Position numbers and translations under genes: made by a program. This document shows positions 51,377 to 59,580 of a DNA stretch of 64,000 bases, in pieces. Position 1 is the stretch's first letter. Every line of letters starts with the position of its first letter. Location of the stretch: positions 1,240,001 to 1,304,000 of the forward strand of contig CAVSNU010000003.1 of the NCBI GenBank assembly GCA_963729445.1, given 5' to 3'. The stretch is from JACCZH01 sp963729445 (lineage in GTDB: Bacteria; Chloroflexota; Chloroflexia; Thermomicrobiales; CFX8). A model generated the notes under the pieces. It was not told where the DNA came from. It worked only from the letters and a program-made list of their open reading frames with translations, and did no database searches.

Positions 51377-52291
51377 TTGGTGAAGGCGACAGGGTACATA
51401 GGACGACGGACGGTCGGAATAGCGGCGCTGGTTGCGATGTTGCTCGGCGTCCTGCCGCTGGCAGGAGCCGTCTCCGCCGCGCACGATGACAATGGCCCGG
51501 CGGATGTGTCGTTCACGATCACGACCGTCGACACGATCGACGAAGGCACGTCGTGGACGGACGGTGACAACTTCCATCTGCGCGACGTCGTCACCGCTGA
51601 GTCGGTCGAGGGAGACATCGCGGGCACGGCGATCATCACCATGAGCGGCAACTTCATCGCGGATGAAGGCTGTAACGAGGACGCTTGCCCAGGCAAGACC
51701 GATTCCTGGTCTACCGTCAAAATCGCGACTGAAGCTGGCACATGGGACGGCGACATGGTCTTCCAGCTTGACGATGCCGCGGACTCGGAAGTTGGCAAGC
51801 TGTTCCTGGTCGGGCGCGGCGACAATGCGGGCAAGGCGTTCGCCGGCGAGTTTGTCTTCTCCGAGGAAGTCTCATCCTCGATCGAGGTCACCGGACAGTT
51901 GATTACCATGGCGCAACCGAGCCAGGGCGTCAAGATCTTCTACGACGGCTGCTTCATCGCACCCGCCGGCACTGGAGGAGCCGTGCTGATGACTGTTGGC
52001 AACCGGAACGACTCCGGCAGCTGGACTGCCGACTACCCGGTGCTGATCCCCGGCGCGATGACCTTTGGGGAGTCCACGGTTACCACCGCGAACGGCACGG
52101 TGAATTCGTTCCTGATGCTGCAGTCTAACGGGAGCACTCGCAACGGCTACTTCATGCTGACCGGCGGTACCGGCGCGTACGAGCACCTCTACGGGTTCGG
52201 CATCGTCCGCACCGCTGCCTCTGACAGTTCACACTGTGCCGGCGAAGCGGGTGCAGGCGGCTACTGGATCGGCCAGGCGTACGCGAACTAG
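51377..52291 (+). CDS. Secreted hypothetical protein, beta-rich
   Basis: A 304-residue protein with a signal peptide (TVGIAALVAMLLGVLPLAGAVSA). The mature part is acidic and beta-rich with Gly/Thr/Ser repeats, including WTDGDNFHLRDVVTAESVEG, GCNEDACPGKTDSW and GGTGAYEHLYGFG. Four cysteines could form two disulfides. TTG 51377 has GAAAGG six bases upstream; GTG 51380 is equally possible. The late GGTGAYEHLYGFG pattern resembles allene-oxide-cyclase-barrel-like secreted proteins, but I do not assign a family. Confidence 0.75.
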   Translation: MVKATGYIGRRTVGIAALVAMLLGVLPLAGAVSAAHDDNGPADVSFTITTVDTIDEGTSWTDGDNFHLRDVVTAESVEGDIAGTAIITMSGNFIADEGCNEDACPGKTDSWSTVKIATEAGTWDGDMVFQLDDAADSEVGKLFLVGRGDNAGKAFAGEFVFSEEVSSSIEVTGQLITMAQPSQGVKIFYDGCFIAPAGTGGAVLMTVGNRNDSGSWTADYPVLIPGAMTFGESTVTTANGTVNSFLMLQSNGSTRNGYFMLTGGTGAYEHLYGFGIVRTAASDSSHCAGEAGAGGYWIGQAYAN

Positions 52292-52320
52292 CCGCGGTCT
52301 CCGATAACGACCCTGCGTTG

Positions 52321-52356
52321 CGAAGCATCCCCGATTCGAGAATCGGGGATGCTTCG
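52321..52356. terminator. Perfect palindrome after the secreted protein
   Basis: CGAAGCATCCCCGATTC and its exact complement with a two-base spacer, 17-base arms, 30 bases after the stop. There is no T-run; a likely strong transcript-end hairpin. Confidence 0.6.
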
Positions 52357-52456
52357 TCTCCATCCTCCTCCACCGCACCAACGTCACTGGCACAGGGCTG
52401 ACAGCGGCCCTCGTTGGTCATCCTGAGTACTCGACCACGATGATGGTGACACTCCC

Positions 52457-52528
52457 GTAGGGGAGGAGCTCGTCTCCTCCCGCGTCGAGCGGACCAGGGT
52501 TTCGGGAGGAGACGAGCTCCTCCCCTAC
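52457..52528. repeat. Hairpin repeat, family C
   Basis: Same 26-base arms as at 47127 (GTAGGGGAGGAGCTCGTCTC... and its mirror), centre GTCGAGCGGACCAGGGTTTC. Confidence 0.9.
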
Positions 52529-52573
52529 GGAACCCCGGAGCGTACCCCTCTGGTGATCATCCGGTGCCTGTTA

Positions 52574-52653
52574 GTCATCCTGACGCAAGGAAGGATCTCT
52601 TGCTTGATTGCCGAGGCGTTTGACGCAGAGATCCTTCCTTGCGTCAGGATGAC
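52574..52653. repeat. Dispersed inverted repeat, family B, near-perfect copy
   Basis: GTCATCCTGACGCAAGGAAG at the left is exactly mirrored by CTTCCTTGCGTCAGGATGAC at the right. Family B flank sequence continues to about 52780. The 815-base gap between 52292 and 53106 contains families B and C and, near 52943, a TATACT box that could serve the FHA gene; no other gene is seen. Confidence 0.9.
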
Positions 52654-53106
52654 TCATAGGCGCAGGATGACGAACAAGCTCAGGATGACTCATAAGCGCA
52701 GGATGATGGTGTCCTCCCCGATCGACCGACGGAAGCCCGGAGCGTGACAACTCCCCTGTGGTTGAGTACTCAGGATGACCGCCATACTGAACCCCTTGCC
52801 TATCGATGAATGGCCGCCGTCGGCGGTGGTGTAACGGCACGGAAAATGACAAGATGGGGCACCGCCGGGCGATACATCTCCATTTACCGAAATCTGTCCA
52901 CATACGAATACATGACAAACAGACACAACGAACATTCTCGGTTATACTCTCCATACTGTGGGGGTGGTTAACTTAGTTAGGCGGAGAGCACTGGGTATGT
53001 TGTTCTCTGGAGTTGTGTGCACGCTCGCGATGACAAACATCAGGCTGCACGAAACCTTTCCATTTGAACAGAAATCCGCCGTAGGCGTGGGAGAGGCGAC
53101 AGCGCG

Positions 53107-53754
53107 ATGAGTGGGCAGGTCCTACTAACGTTTATTGTGGTTCTGGCCGTTCTGGTGTGGTTAGCCGAACTCGTCTGGCTGTACAGGGAAGCGGAGCAGC
53201 AAGGGCTTGACCCTATCCGCACTGTGTCCGGCGCAGCGATTTTTTTCGTCGCCGCCGTACCGGTCGCCCGGATGTCGCCAAGTATCGTCGACCGAGTCGG
53301 GCGATTCTGGGAATCGATCTTTTCGAGCCGTCCCAGCCGCGGTGGCAGACCGCCATCGCGCCAACCCGAGACAAGCCAGGCGCCGGCCCGGCTGTTGATC
53401 GACGGCAACCAGAAATCATTGACAATTCCGCGCGTCCGCCTGGGGCGCTACCCAAACAACGAGATTGCCATCGACAACTCCACCGTCTCGGCCTACCATG
53501 CCGAGATTATCCAGCGTCCAGATGGCCGGCACGAAATTGTGGATCTGGAATCACGCAACGGCACCCGCGTCAACGGCGCCATCGTCCGGTCGCAGGTGCT
53601 GAAGGACGGCGATCTCATCACCCTCGGTGGGGCGTCGATGCATTATCTCGCGCCCTCGATGGCAGATCCGCAAGTTGCGCTCGCCGGCTCTGAATATTCC
53701 GCGCGGGCCATCCCGCAGCATGACCTTGACGCATACGGCGGCCCGGAGCGGTAA
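53107..53754 (+). CDS. FHA-domain membrane protein
   Basis: A 215-residue protein with an N-terminal membrane helix (LLTFIVVLAVLVWLAELVWL), a second weaker one (GAAIFFVAAVPVARM), a basic Pro/Arg linker and a forkhead-associated domain. The FHA signature residues are VRLGRYPNNEIAIDNSTVSA (G-R, N), then S-x-x-H as SAYHAEI, and DLESRNGTRVNG. FHA domains bind phosphothreonine peptides, so a Ser/Thr kinase partner is expected, though none is in the window. The start ATG has GGGAGAGG about 14 bases upstream. Confidence 0.9.
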   Translation: MSGQVLLTFIVVLAVLVWLAELVWLYREAEQQGLDPIRTVSGAAIFFVAAVPVARMSPSIVDRVGRFWESIFSSRPSRGGRPPSRQPETSQAPARLLIDGNQKSLTIPRVRLGRYPNNEIAIDNSTVSAYHAEIIQRPDGRHEIVDLESRNGTRVNGAIVRSQVLKDGDLITLGGASMHYLAPSMADPQVALAGSEYSARAIPQHDLDAYGGPER

Positions 53755-53927
53755 GTACACCTCTGTAACACGTCTCTCGACAATCTTGATCGGCGGCGTT
53801 CTCACGGCTCCCGCCACCGGTGACGCGGGTCGTTTGGTTGCCGTATGGGCATACAACCGGCTCACCGTGCGTGCCGTCGGATGCTGAAGCCGTCCCGGTT
53901 CATCCGATAATTGTGGGGTTCCATCTG

Positions 53928-54002
53928 CGTAGGGGCGCAATTCATTGCGCCTTGCCTGGCTGCTCAAGCGCCGGAGGGGGCGCAATGAATTGCGCCCCTA
54001 CG
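53928..54002. repeat. Palindromic repeat, family A, complete copy
   Basis: CGTAGGGGCGCAATTCATTG mirrored by CAATGAATTGCGCCCCTACG. A solitary arm (TTTCATTGCGCCCGTACGA) follows at about 54040-54058. Confidence 0.88.
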
Positions 54003-54146
54003 CATTCCTATTTAACTGATCAATCAGGACAACCTCATCATTTCATTGCGCCCGTACGATCACTGCCGTTGCTCGGATCAAGGTGTCACATTCCGTAATC
54101 CGGCAAGTAGAACCCATTGCGGCAAGTTTGCTGTACCATTGTGGGC

Positions 54147-54290
54147 CGAAGGGGAGTAGCCACGGAGCTGATGCTCCATGCCCATGGCCGTCAATCCGAG
54201 CGTCATGCTCCGGCCCGGCACTCACAGCGACAGATGCGCTCGTGGGGGCGAGACCTTCGTAGCCGGACGTCTCCGGCTGCGGGGGATTGC
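54147..54290 (+). promoter_or_regulatory. yybP-ykoY (Mn2+) riboswitch
   Basis: Two conserved segments are visible at the expected order and spacing: AAGGGGAGTAGCCACGGAG (54148-54166) and GGCGAGACCTTCGTAGCCGG (54246-54265), with variable stems between. This motif senses Mn2+ and commonly precedes TerC/YkoY and MntP genes. The downstream hairpins CCGGACGTCTCCGG and GGGGG-ATTG-CCCCC (to about 54293) may be the expression platform before the TerC start at 54341. Confidence 0.85.
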
Positions 54291-54340
54291 CCCCATTCGT
54301 CGTTGTATCCGTCCATATGGACCGGAGAGGAGCTCGCCGC

Positions 54341-55336
54341 GTGTCCGATTCGATTGGGTCACCGACGCTCTGGGTGGGGTTCACCGCCCTCGTGCTGACG
54401 CTGCTCGCACTAGACCTGACCATCTTCCATCGCAAACCACACGCTATCGGAGTGAAAGAAGCGGGTGCCTGGGTCATCGGCTGGGTCTCGATCGCCGCGC
54501 TGTTTAACCTCGGCATCTACTACTGGGCCGGCGTCGATCGTGGGTTGGAGTTCACCGCCGGCTACCTCGTCGAGCTGGCGCTGAGCGTCGACAACATGTT
54601 CGTCTTCGCGCTCATTTTCACCTACTTCGCGGTCCCCAAGGAATACCAGCACCGCGTGCTCTTCTGGGGTATTCTCGGCGCCCTGGTCATGCGCCTCGCG
54701 TTTATCCTGATCGGCGCGGCCATACTGGACCGCTTCGCCTGGGTCATCTATATCTTCGGTGCCTTCCTCATCTTCACGGGATTCAAGATCCTGCGCGAGA
54801 GTGAGACACACGTCGATCCCGAGATGAGCGCCGTCTTCCGGCTCTTCCGGCGCTTTATCCCCATGACCAAGTCCTACCATGGCCAGCACTTCAGCGTTGT
54901 CCAGGCTGGCAAACGCTACGCCACCCCGCTCCTGGCGGTGCTCGTGCTGGTGGAGACAACCGATCTCGTCTTCGCGCTCGACTCCGTGCCAGCCATCTTC
55001 GCCATCACCGATGACCCATTCATCGTCTACACGTCGAACGTCTTTGCCATTCTCGGGCTGAGATCGTTGTACTTCCTGCTGGCCGGCATCATGGACCTCT
55101 TCCGCTACCTGAAGGTCGGGCTCGGCTTGGTCCTGATCTTCGTCGGCATCAAGATGACGACCAGTGAGATCTACCACATCCCGATCGGTATCTCGCTCGC
55201 CGTGATCGTGCTGCTCATCGGCGGGTCGGTCCTGCTCTCGGTGCTGATCAAAGAGACCATCGAGGACGAGCTCGAGGAGCCAGAAGCGGTGCAGCCCGCC
55301 TCATCGAGGGGTTCGTGGCGCGCGGACGAGGATTAG
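54341..55336 (+). CDS. TerC-family membrane transporter
   Basis: A 331-residue polytopic protein with eight or nine helices. TerC signature segments are YLVELALSVDNMFVFALIF and LVETTDLVFALDSVPAIFAI, each with the intramembrane acidic residues thought to bind metal. The C-terminal tail is acidic. GTG 54341 follows GGAGAGGAG. Family members export Mn2+ or protect against metal stress, and the upstream yybP-ykoY riboswitch fits Mn2+-induced expression. It is the last gene of its unit. Confidence 0.94.
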   Translation: MSDSIGSPTLWVGFTALVLTLLALDLTIFHRKPHAIGVKEAGAWVIGWVSIAALFNLGIYYWAGVDRGLEFTAGYLVELALSVDNMFVFALIFTYFAVPKEYQHRVLFWGILGALVMRLAFILIGAAILDRFAWVIYIFGAFLIFTGFKILRESETHVDPEMSAVFRLFRRFIPMTKSYHGQHFSVVQAGKRYATPLLAVLVLVETTDLVFALDSVPAIFAITDDPFIVYTSNVFAILGLRSLYFLLAGIMDLFRYLKVGLGLVLIFVGIKMTTSEIYHIPIGISLAVIVLLIGGSVLLSVLIKETIEDELEEPEAVQPASSRGSWRADED

Positions 55337-55395
55337 CCAGACACGGTTCTGGTAGCCTGCGTCATCGTTGTGGGAAGCGTAGGGAGATGGTGCGC

Positions 55396-55845
55396 ATGAG
55401 TCAGCAGACGGACGCCGACTTGATTCGAGGTTGGTTCATAACGTGGGGTGACCAGGTGGCTGCGGTCGATTTCGCCTCGGCCCGCCCCCTGTTCCACCCG
55501 GACGTGATCGGGTTTGGCACCTATATGGATGTTGTGCGTGGTCTCGATCGTCTGGAGGCCCAACAGTGGCGTTTGATCTGGCCAACGATCGAGGGGTTTC
55601 ATTTCCTGGTCGATCAGCTCGTCTGCGAGGTCTCAGAAGATGGAAAGCATGCCTACGGGATCGTGCCTTGGACCTCGACCGGATTCAAGGAAGACGGCAC
55701 CAGCTACGAGCGTCCAGGCCGGGCGACCGTCCTGTTCACGCGGCAAACACCGGACACCGCGTGGCGCGCCATGCACACCCACATCTCCCTCGCGCCTGGG
55801 ACGCCGCAGAGGTCGTATGGCAACAGGCCCGAAAAGATATCCTGA
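55396..55845 (+). CDS. SnoaL/NTF2-like domain protein
   Basis: A 149-residue protein with the cone-shaped NTF2-like fold typical of SnoaL/DUF4440 proteins: an N-terminal helix (DADLIRGWFITWGDQVAAVD), strand/loop FHPDVIGFGTYMDVVRG, then a sheet with GTSYERPGRATVLFTRQ and WRAMHTHISLAPG. ATG 55396 has GGGAG 11 bases upstream; GTG 55390 is a near-equal alternative. Cytoplasmic, function not assignable (isomerase, ligand binding or pure dimer scaffold). Confidence 0.82.
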   Translation: MSQQTDADLIRGWFITWGDQVAAVDFASARPLFHPDVIGFGTYMDVVRGLDRLEAQQWRLIWPTIEGFHFLVDQLVCEVSEDGKHAYGIVPWTSTGFKEDGTSYERPGRATVLFTRQTPDTAWRAMHTHISLAPGTPQRSYGNRPEKIS

Positions 55846-55878
55846 AGCGAGCCTATCTAACGCGGGCAGCACGCACTC

Positions 55879-56349
55879 CTAGCGTAAGAACTCCACCTGG
55901 TTCATCCAGTAGCGATCGTCGCCGCGGGTCATGGTGAGCTGGATGTAGACGGCGGTCAGTCCTCCAGGCGGCGTAACCTGGCAGCCACCCAGCGCGTAGC
56001 GGGATGTGACGGTGCCCGCCGCGTCGGGCACGCTACCTTCCATCTGAAGCAACGAACAGCTCCGGCTAATCCTGGTGTCTTCGAGGAGTCCCCGCCACGG
56101 GTCCCGCAGGTCGGGGTGCATCTCTTCGAGCGCGCGATCGATGTCGCGCCGCATGAACCAGCTCAAGAGGAAATCGTCCGCGACATCGAAGGCGGCAACG
56201 GAATCTCCATTGTCCAGAGGCAAGCCGATGTCTGCCGAGCGTGTGATCTGCCCGCGCGGCTCACGGGCGCCGGTGTCGTCGCCCAGGCAACCAGTCAGAC
56301 CCAGCAACGCGAGCACGCAAACCCCTACCCACTTTACGGCTGGCGGCAT
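55879..56349 (-). CDS. Lipoprotein
   Basis: A 156-residue lipoprotein with signal peptide MPPAVKWVGVCVLALLGLTGC, lipobox LTGC, followed by an acidic linker and an alpha/beta domain (FLLSWFMRRDIDRALEEMHP, GLTAVYIQLTMTRGDD). Three mature cysteines occur (SCSLL, GGCQV). It is last of a three-gene minus-strand run whose members overlap at each junction. Function unknown. Confidence 0.8.
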   Translation of the reverse strand: MPPAVKWVGVCVLALLGLTGCLGDDTGAREPRGQITRSADIGLPLDNGDSVAAFDVADDFLLSWFMRRDIDRALEEMHPDLRDPWRGLLEDTRISRSCSLLQMEGSVPDAAGTVTSRYALGGCQVTPPGGLTAVYIQLTMTRGDDRYWMNQVEFLR

Positions 56350-56540
56350 AGATTGATTCCGGGCTGAAGCACGAGGTGGACCATCATGTCTCCCGATCTC
56401 CCTCCGCCGATGAGCTGCAACGCGCGTTGCTCCACAAAAGCCTGACCCTCGCCCGGGATCAGCGTCACCAGCAAGGCGTCACTGCGAACGGCGGCTGACC
56501 CGAGCGAATGACAGGTGTCGCCGGTCAACTCGCCAGCCAC
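56334..56540 (-). CDS. Possible small protein bridging two overlapping genes
   Basis: A 68-residue frame from GTG 56540, overlapping the upstream gene by 16 bases and the downstream lipoprotein start by 16 bases. It reads MAGELTGDTCHSLGSAAVRS then VEQRALQLIGGGRSGDMMVH, has no low-complexity character and fills what would otherwise be a 175-base gap. Doubtful but consistent with a coupled operon. Confidence 0.4.
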   Translation of the reverse strand: MAGELTGDTCHSLGSAAVRSDALLVTLIPGEGQAFVEQRALQLIGGGRSGDMMVHLVLQPGINLCRQP

Positions 56541-57112
56541 GCGGTTTCCGGTGAATACCGGCCTTCTTGCGGGTACACTCGCTCAACCGATTGAATCAGC
56601 TGCTCCCAGAGGTCACCCTCTTTGGCGCGCACATCACTTGCTGGCGGCGCGAAGGTGAGGTGGCAGCCGACCCGGTCAAATTGTTGCGTCACACTCAGTC
56701 CGGCATTGGGGCCAAAATCGATCCGCAACGTCGTTTCGTCGTTCGTAACGGTCACATCGTCTCGGCCCTCGTAGCGGCCGGCCATCTCAGCAATGGTTTC
56801 TTCCCAGTCCGGGTACAGCGGGCGGCCATGGAGCGTCTCTGAGAAGCCGATGATGGTGCCGCCGGGTGTCACCAGCGTCGTACTCGCGGCGCGCCACTCC
56901 CAACCCTCCAGCAACGGCACCGCACAACGTTCGCCATCGGTACGGACCCGCTGCATCCCGTCGCCAAGCATCGGCGCTTCTTCAATACCGCTGTCGCCAA
57001 AGGCGCTGATCACGGCTGCCGACCCCCACGTCACGGCAATCAGGGCCAGAATGATAAGGACCGCTCGAAACCGGTATATGACTGCGGGCAATGTCCGACG
57101 CTCCGGACTCAT
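56525..57112 (-). CDS. Membrane-anchored hypothetical protein
   Basis: A 195-residue protein with an N-terminal anchor (AVLIILALIAVTWGSAAVI) and an extracytoplasmic beta-rich domain (CAVPLLEGWEWRAASTTLVT, TTLRIDFGPNAGLSV). Two cysteines (RCAVP, GCHLT) may pair. ATG 57112 has AAGGGAGAATC upstream. First gene of the small three-gene run. No family recognised. Confidence 0.75.
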   Translation of the reverse strand: MSPERRTLPAVIYRFRAVLIILALIAVTWGSAAVISAFGDSGIEEAPMLGDGMQRVRTDGERCAVPLLEGWEWRAASTTLVTPGGTIIGFSETLHGRPLYPDWEETIAEMAGRYEGRDDVTVTNDETTLRIDFGPNAGLSVTQQFDRVGCHLTFAPPASDVRAKEGDLWEQLIQSVERVYPQEGRYSPETAWLAS

Positions 57113-57154
57113 GGCTGATTCTCCCTTACGACAATTGTTGCATGTTGTGCAGAG

Positions 57155-57877
57155 TCATCCGCGCTCCACCGCACCGACAACCCAGCGTAGCCCGGTGTTG
57201 AGCACCAGGTCGAACCGCGGCATATCAACCAGCTGACTCCCGAACCCGACAACCTCATCCAGTGGGTGATCCACCAGCTTTGCCGCTACCGGGCGCACGC
57301 CCGCTTCCTGGAGATAGCTTGCCAGCGCGCCGTGGAACACGGTGTGGTCCTCGATCGAGCGCAGTGCCTCATAGCCCCAGGCAAGCTTGTCCTCATCACT
57401 CGCCGCCAGTCCAGGATATTGCGGACCATCAGCCACATACTGGAACAAGAACAGCATCAGCGTCCGCGTCCAGGAACGATACAGCGGGCTGTCCCCCAGC
57501 GGGGTGTCCTCGGCGGCGTACAGCGCATCCTCAAGCGCCTGCCGGATCGGAGGCTCTACCTCGGGCCCGCTGGCGACACTGCGATGTTCGGACTTCATCT
57601 GGGACCAGGCCAGATCGTCCGCCACCGCACCAGACGCCCGCACAAAGCGGAAGATATCTGCCAACCCGTCACGGTAGAGCTCGATACTTGCCCGGCCGAT
57701 CAACTCTTCGTTGATACCGCGCGCTTGCAGCTCTTCCCAGTGTTCCTCAAAACACACCGACTGGAGGTGTTGTATCGCGTCGTCCAGGGTGGCGACGAAC
57801 GCGCGGATCCATTCTTCGCTCTCACGGGTGAGCCAGCTGCGCAGAACGCCTTCATCGGTTCCATTGGTCGATTCCAA
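57155..57877 (-). CDS. Hypothetical helical protein
   Basis: A 240-residue, mostly alpha-helical soluble protein. TTG 57877 is chosen because AGGAGG lies seven bases upstream; other in-frame starts (GTG 57883 or earlier) are too close or unsupported. It contains EEWIRAFVATLDDAIQHL, SIELYRDGLADIFRFVRASG and SWTRTLMLFLFQYVADG, reminiscent of heme- or photolyase-associated helical bundles, but without a clear signature. Neighbours give no hint. Confidence 0.72.
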   Translation of the reverse strand: MESTNGTDEGVLRSWLTRESEEWIRAFVATLDDAIQHLQSVCFEEHWEELQARGINEELIGRASIELYRDGLADIFRFVRASGAVADDLAWSQMKSEHRSVASGPEVEPPIRQALEDALYAAEDTPLGDSPLYRSWTRTLMLFLFQYVADGPQYPGLAASDEDKLAWGYEALRSIEDHTVFHGALASYLQEAGVRPVAAKLVDHPLDEVVGFGSQLVDMPRFDLVLNTGLRWVVGAVERG

Positions 57878-58098
57878 ACGCACCCCCTCCTGTTTCTCTC
57901 TGCAAGTATGGAACGAATCGCGTCTCAATGCCGACCCCGGCGCTATACTATGCGCAGAAACGGTCGCCTCATGCTCCTCGCAGGCGCAACGCGCGTCGCC
58001 TGGACGAAGCCGCGTGCTACCTCATGAGCCGACCGGCACGCGGCGCATCATTCCGAAAACCGCGCCGAGGCGGGTTACTGAAACGACAAGGCGTGCCC

Positions 58099-58926
58099 AT
58101 GACAACTGATCTCATCAAACGGGTAGACCGCGTGGAGAACGCTTCGTTCATCTCGCTCTATAGCGCCGGGGCAGCCTGGGGCACCGGCTGGCATGAAGAA
58201 GACGGCGTCACCGCGGTCTGGTCCGGACAGGACGACGATCCCGGCTTCTCCTGCGTCCTCAATCTCGCGGCGTCGTCCGCCCGAGAGCGAACGTTGCGCT
58301 CTCTGGAGCGGGTAGTCCGCGAACGTGGCGGGGTCGTCTTCGGGGTCGACACCCATCCCGACCTCGAGGACTGGGCAACCGAGGAACGCTTCAGACGGCT
58401 CGGGTTCGAGCGTGATTGTGAAGAGTGCATCTGGGCACGGCCGATTGAGAGCCCCGTCGAGCCGCGGCCACTCCCGGCGGACCTGCACATCGAGCGCGCC
58501 AGGGAATCGCAGCGCGAGCTCTTCGCGCGCGCGTTGAACGCCGGCTGGCACCTTCCCCTAGAAGCGGCGCGTGGGCACGTGTTTGCGTCCACCATCGGCA
58601 TGGCGAACTGGTTCCATTACCTGGCCTATGTTGACGGCGTGCCGGCCGGCGTGTCGGTGATGTTCGTCCATGACAACGTAGCCGACTGTTTCCTGAGTGC
58701 AACAGTGCCGGCCTACCGGGGCAGAGGGGCACAAACGGCACTCATCGAGCGCCGCTTGGCCGATGGATTGGCGGTGGGCTGTAATCTTGCGACTTCGCAG
58801 ACGGTTGTCGACAACGCATCGCCCCGTAACATGGCTCGCCAGGGATTTACGCCGCTCTATCGACGTTGGATCTATGGCAAACGCCTGCGTGACTACAGCG
58901 ACCGGAGCTTATTCCGGGCTCTGTGA
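58099..58926 (+). CDS. GNAT-family acetyltransferase
   Basis: A 275-residue protein with the GNAT acetyl-CoA-binding signature in the second half, VPAYRGRGAQTALIERRLADG, preceded by the strand YLAYVDGVPAGVSVMFVHDN and followed by NASPRNMARQGFTPLYRRW. The N-terminal half looks like a diverged GNAT domain (LERVVRERGGVVFGVDTHPD), so the protein may be a tandem GNAT. ATG 58099 has AAGG upstream. Acceptor unknown. Confidence 0.85.
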   Translation: MTTDLIKRVDRVENASFISLYSAGAAWGTGWHEEDGVTAVWSGQDDDPGFSCVLNLAASSARERTLRSLERVVRERGGVVFGVDTHPDLEDWATEERFRRLGFERDCEECIWARPIESPVEPRPLPADLHIERARESQRELFARALNAGWHLPLEAARGHVFASTIGMANWFHYLAYVDGVPAGVSVMFVHDNVADCFLSATVPAYRGRGAQTALIERRLADGLAVGCNLATSQTVVDNASPRNMARQGFTPLYRRWIYGKRLRDYSDRSLFRAL

Positions 58927-59145
58927 CGCAATGAGGAGATCGTTGAGCGACACGCCGAGCTGTCCCGCCAATGCGGCTGCAACGGTGAACGACGGCTCCG
59001 CCTGGCCCCGCTCGAGACGCGACAAGTGGCTCGCGGAGATGCCGGCCGACCGTGACAGCTGGTCCAGCGTCAATCCGCGTTCCAACCGTAACTCTCGAAT
59101 GCGCAGCCCAATCGGAACCCCCGGTCTTGGTCCAGGGTCGGACAC
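58909..59145 (-). CDS. XRE-family HTH regulator, 78 aa
   Basis: A 78-residue transcriptional regulator consisting almost only of a Cro/C1-type helix-turn-helix: LRIRELRLERGLTLDQLSRS followed by GISASHLSRLERGQAEPSFT. GTG 59145 has GAGGAAGA upstream. It overlaps the 3' end of the convergent GNAT gene by 18 bases. It may regulate itself or nearby genes; no operator is obvious. Confidence 0.88.
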   Translation of the reverse strand: MSDPGPRPGVPIGLRIRELRLERGLTLDQLSRSAGISASHLSRLERGQAEPSFTVAAALAGQLGVSLNDLLIASQSPE

Positions 59146-59580
59146 ACTCTTCCTCCTTGATTACGCCAACGAACATGCACGCCACTCCTCGTGAGATAAC
59201 GTTCGGCCTCTTCTATCTACCTTACCGGATCTCACGCATCGGAAATACAATCACATACGTCATTGTACGGCTCCTACCGAAGACACGAAGCCCATCGCAA
59301 AACAGACCCTTCACCCATTCCGGCGCTGCAGGCAGTCGCTGTCAGGAACTCAGCCCTATTGCACGAACATGGCCTCTGGCAATCACGACGGCCAACACTC
59401 ACCGCCGGTAGGACGCAATCGCGGCCCACAGAGCGGCTTCCGGGGCGCTTGCGTGTACAATACCAAGCACTCTCACCTGAGCACTTCGTGGTCAGGATGA
59501 GACTGTGTATTCTCGAACCGACGTGCCGGGCAGCACGCAAGCAGACGAACCGCCGACTGCGTCGCGATGACCCGAGACGA

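Noticed and set aside
54410..55177. 255-codon minus-strand frame over terC
   Set aside because: Antisense shadow, highly charged, while terC has membrane helices and signature motifs.
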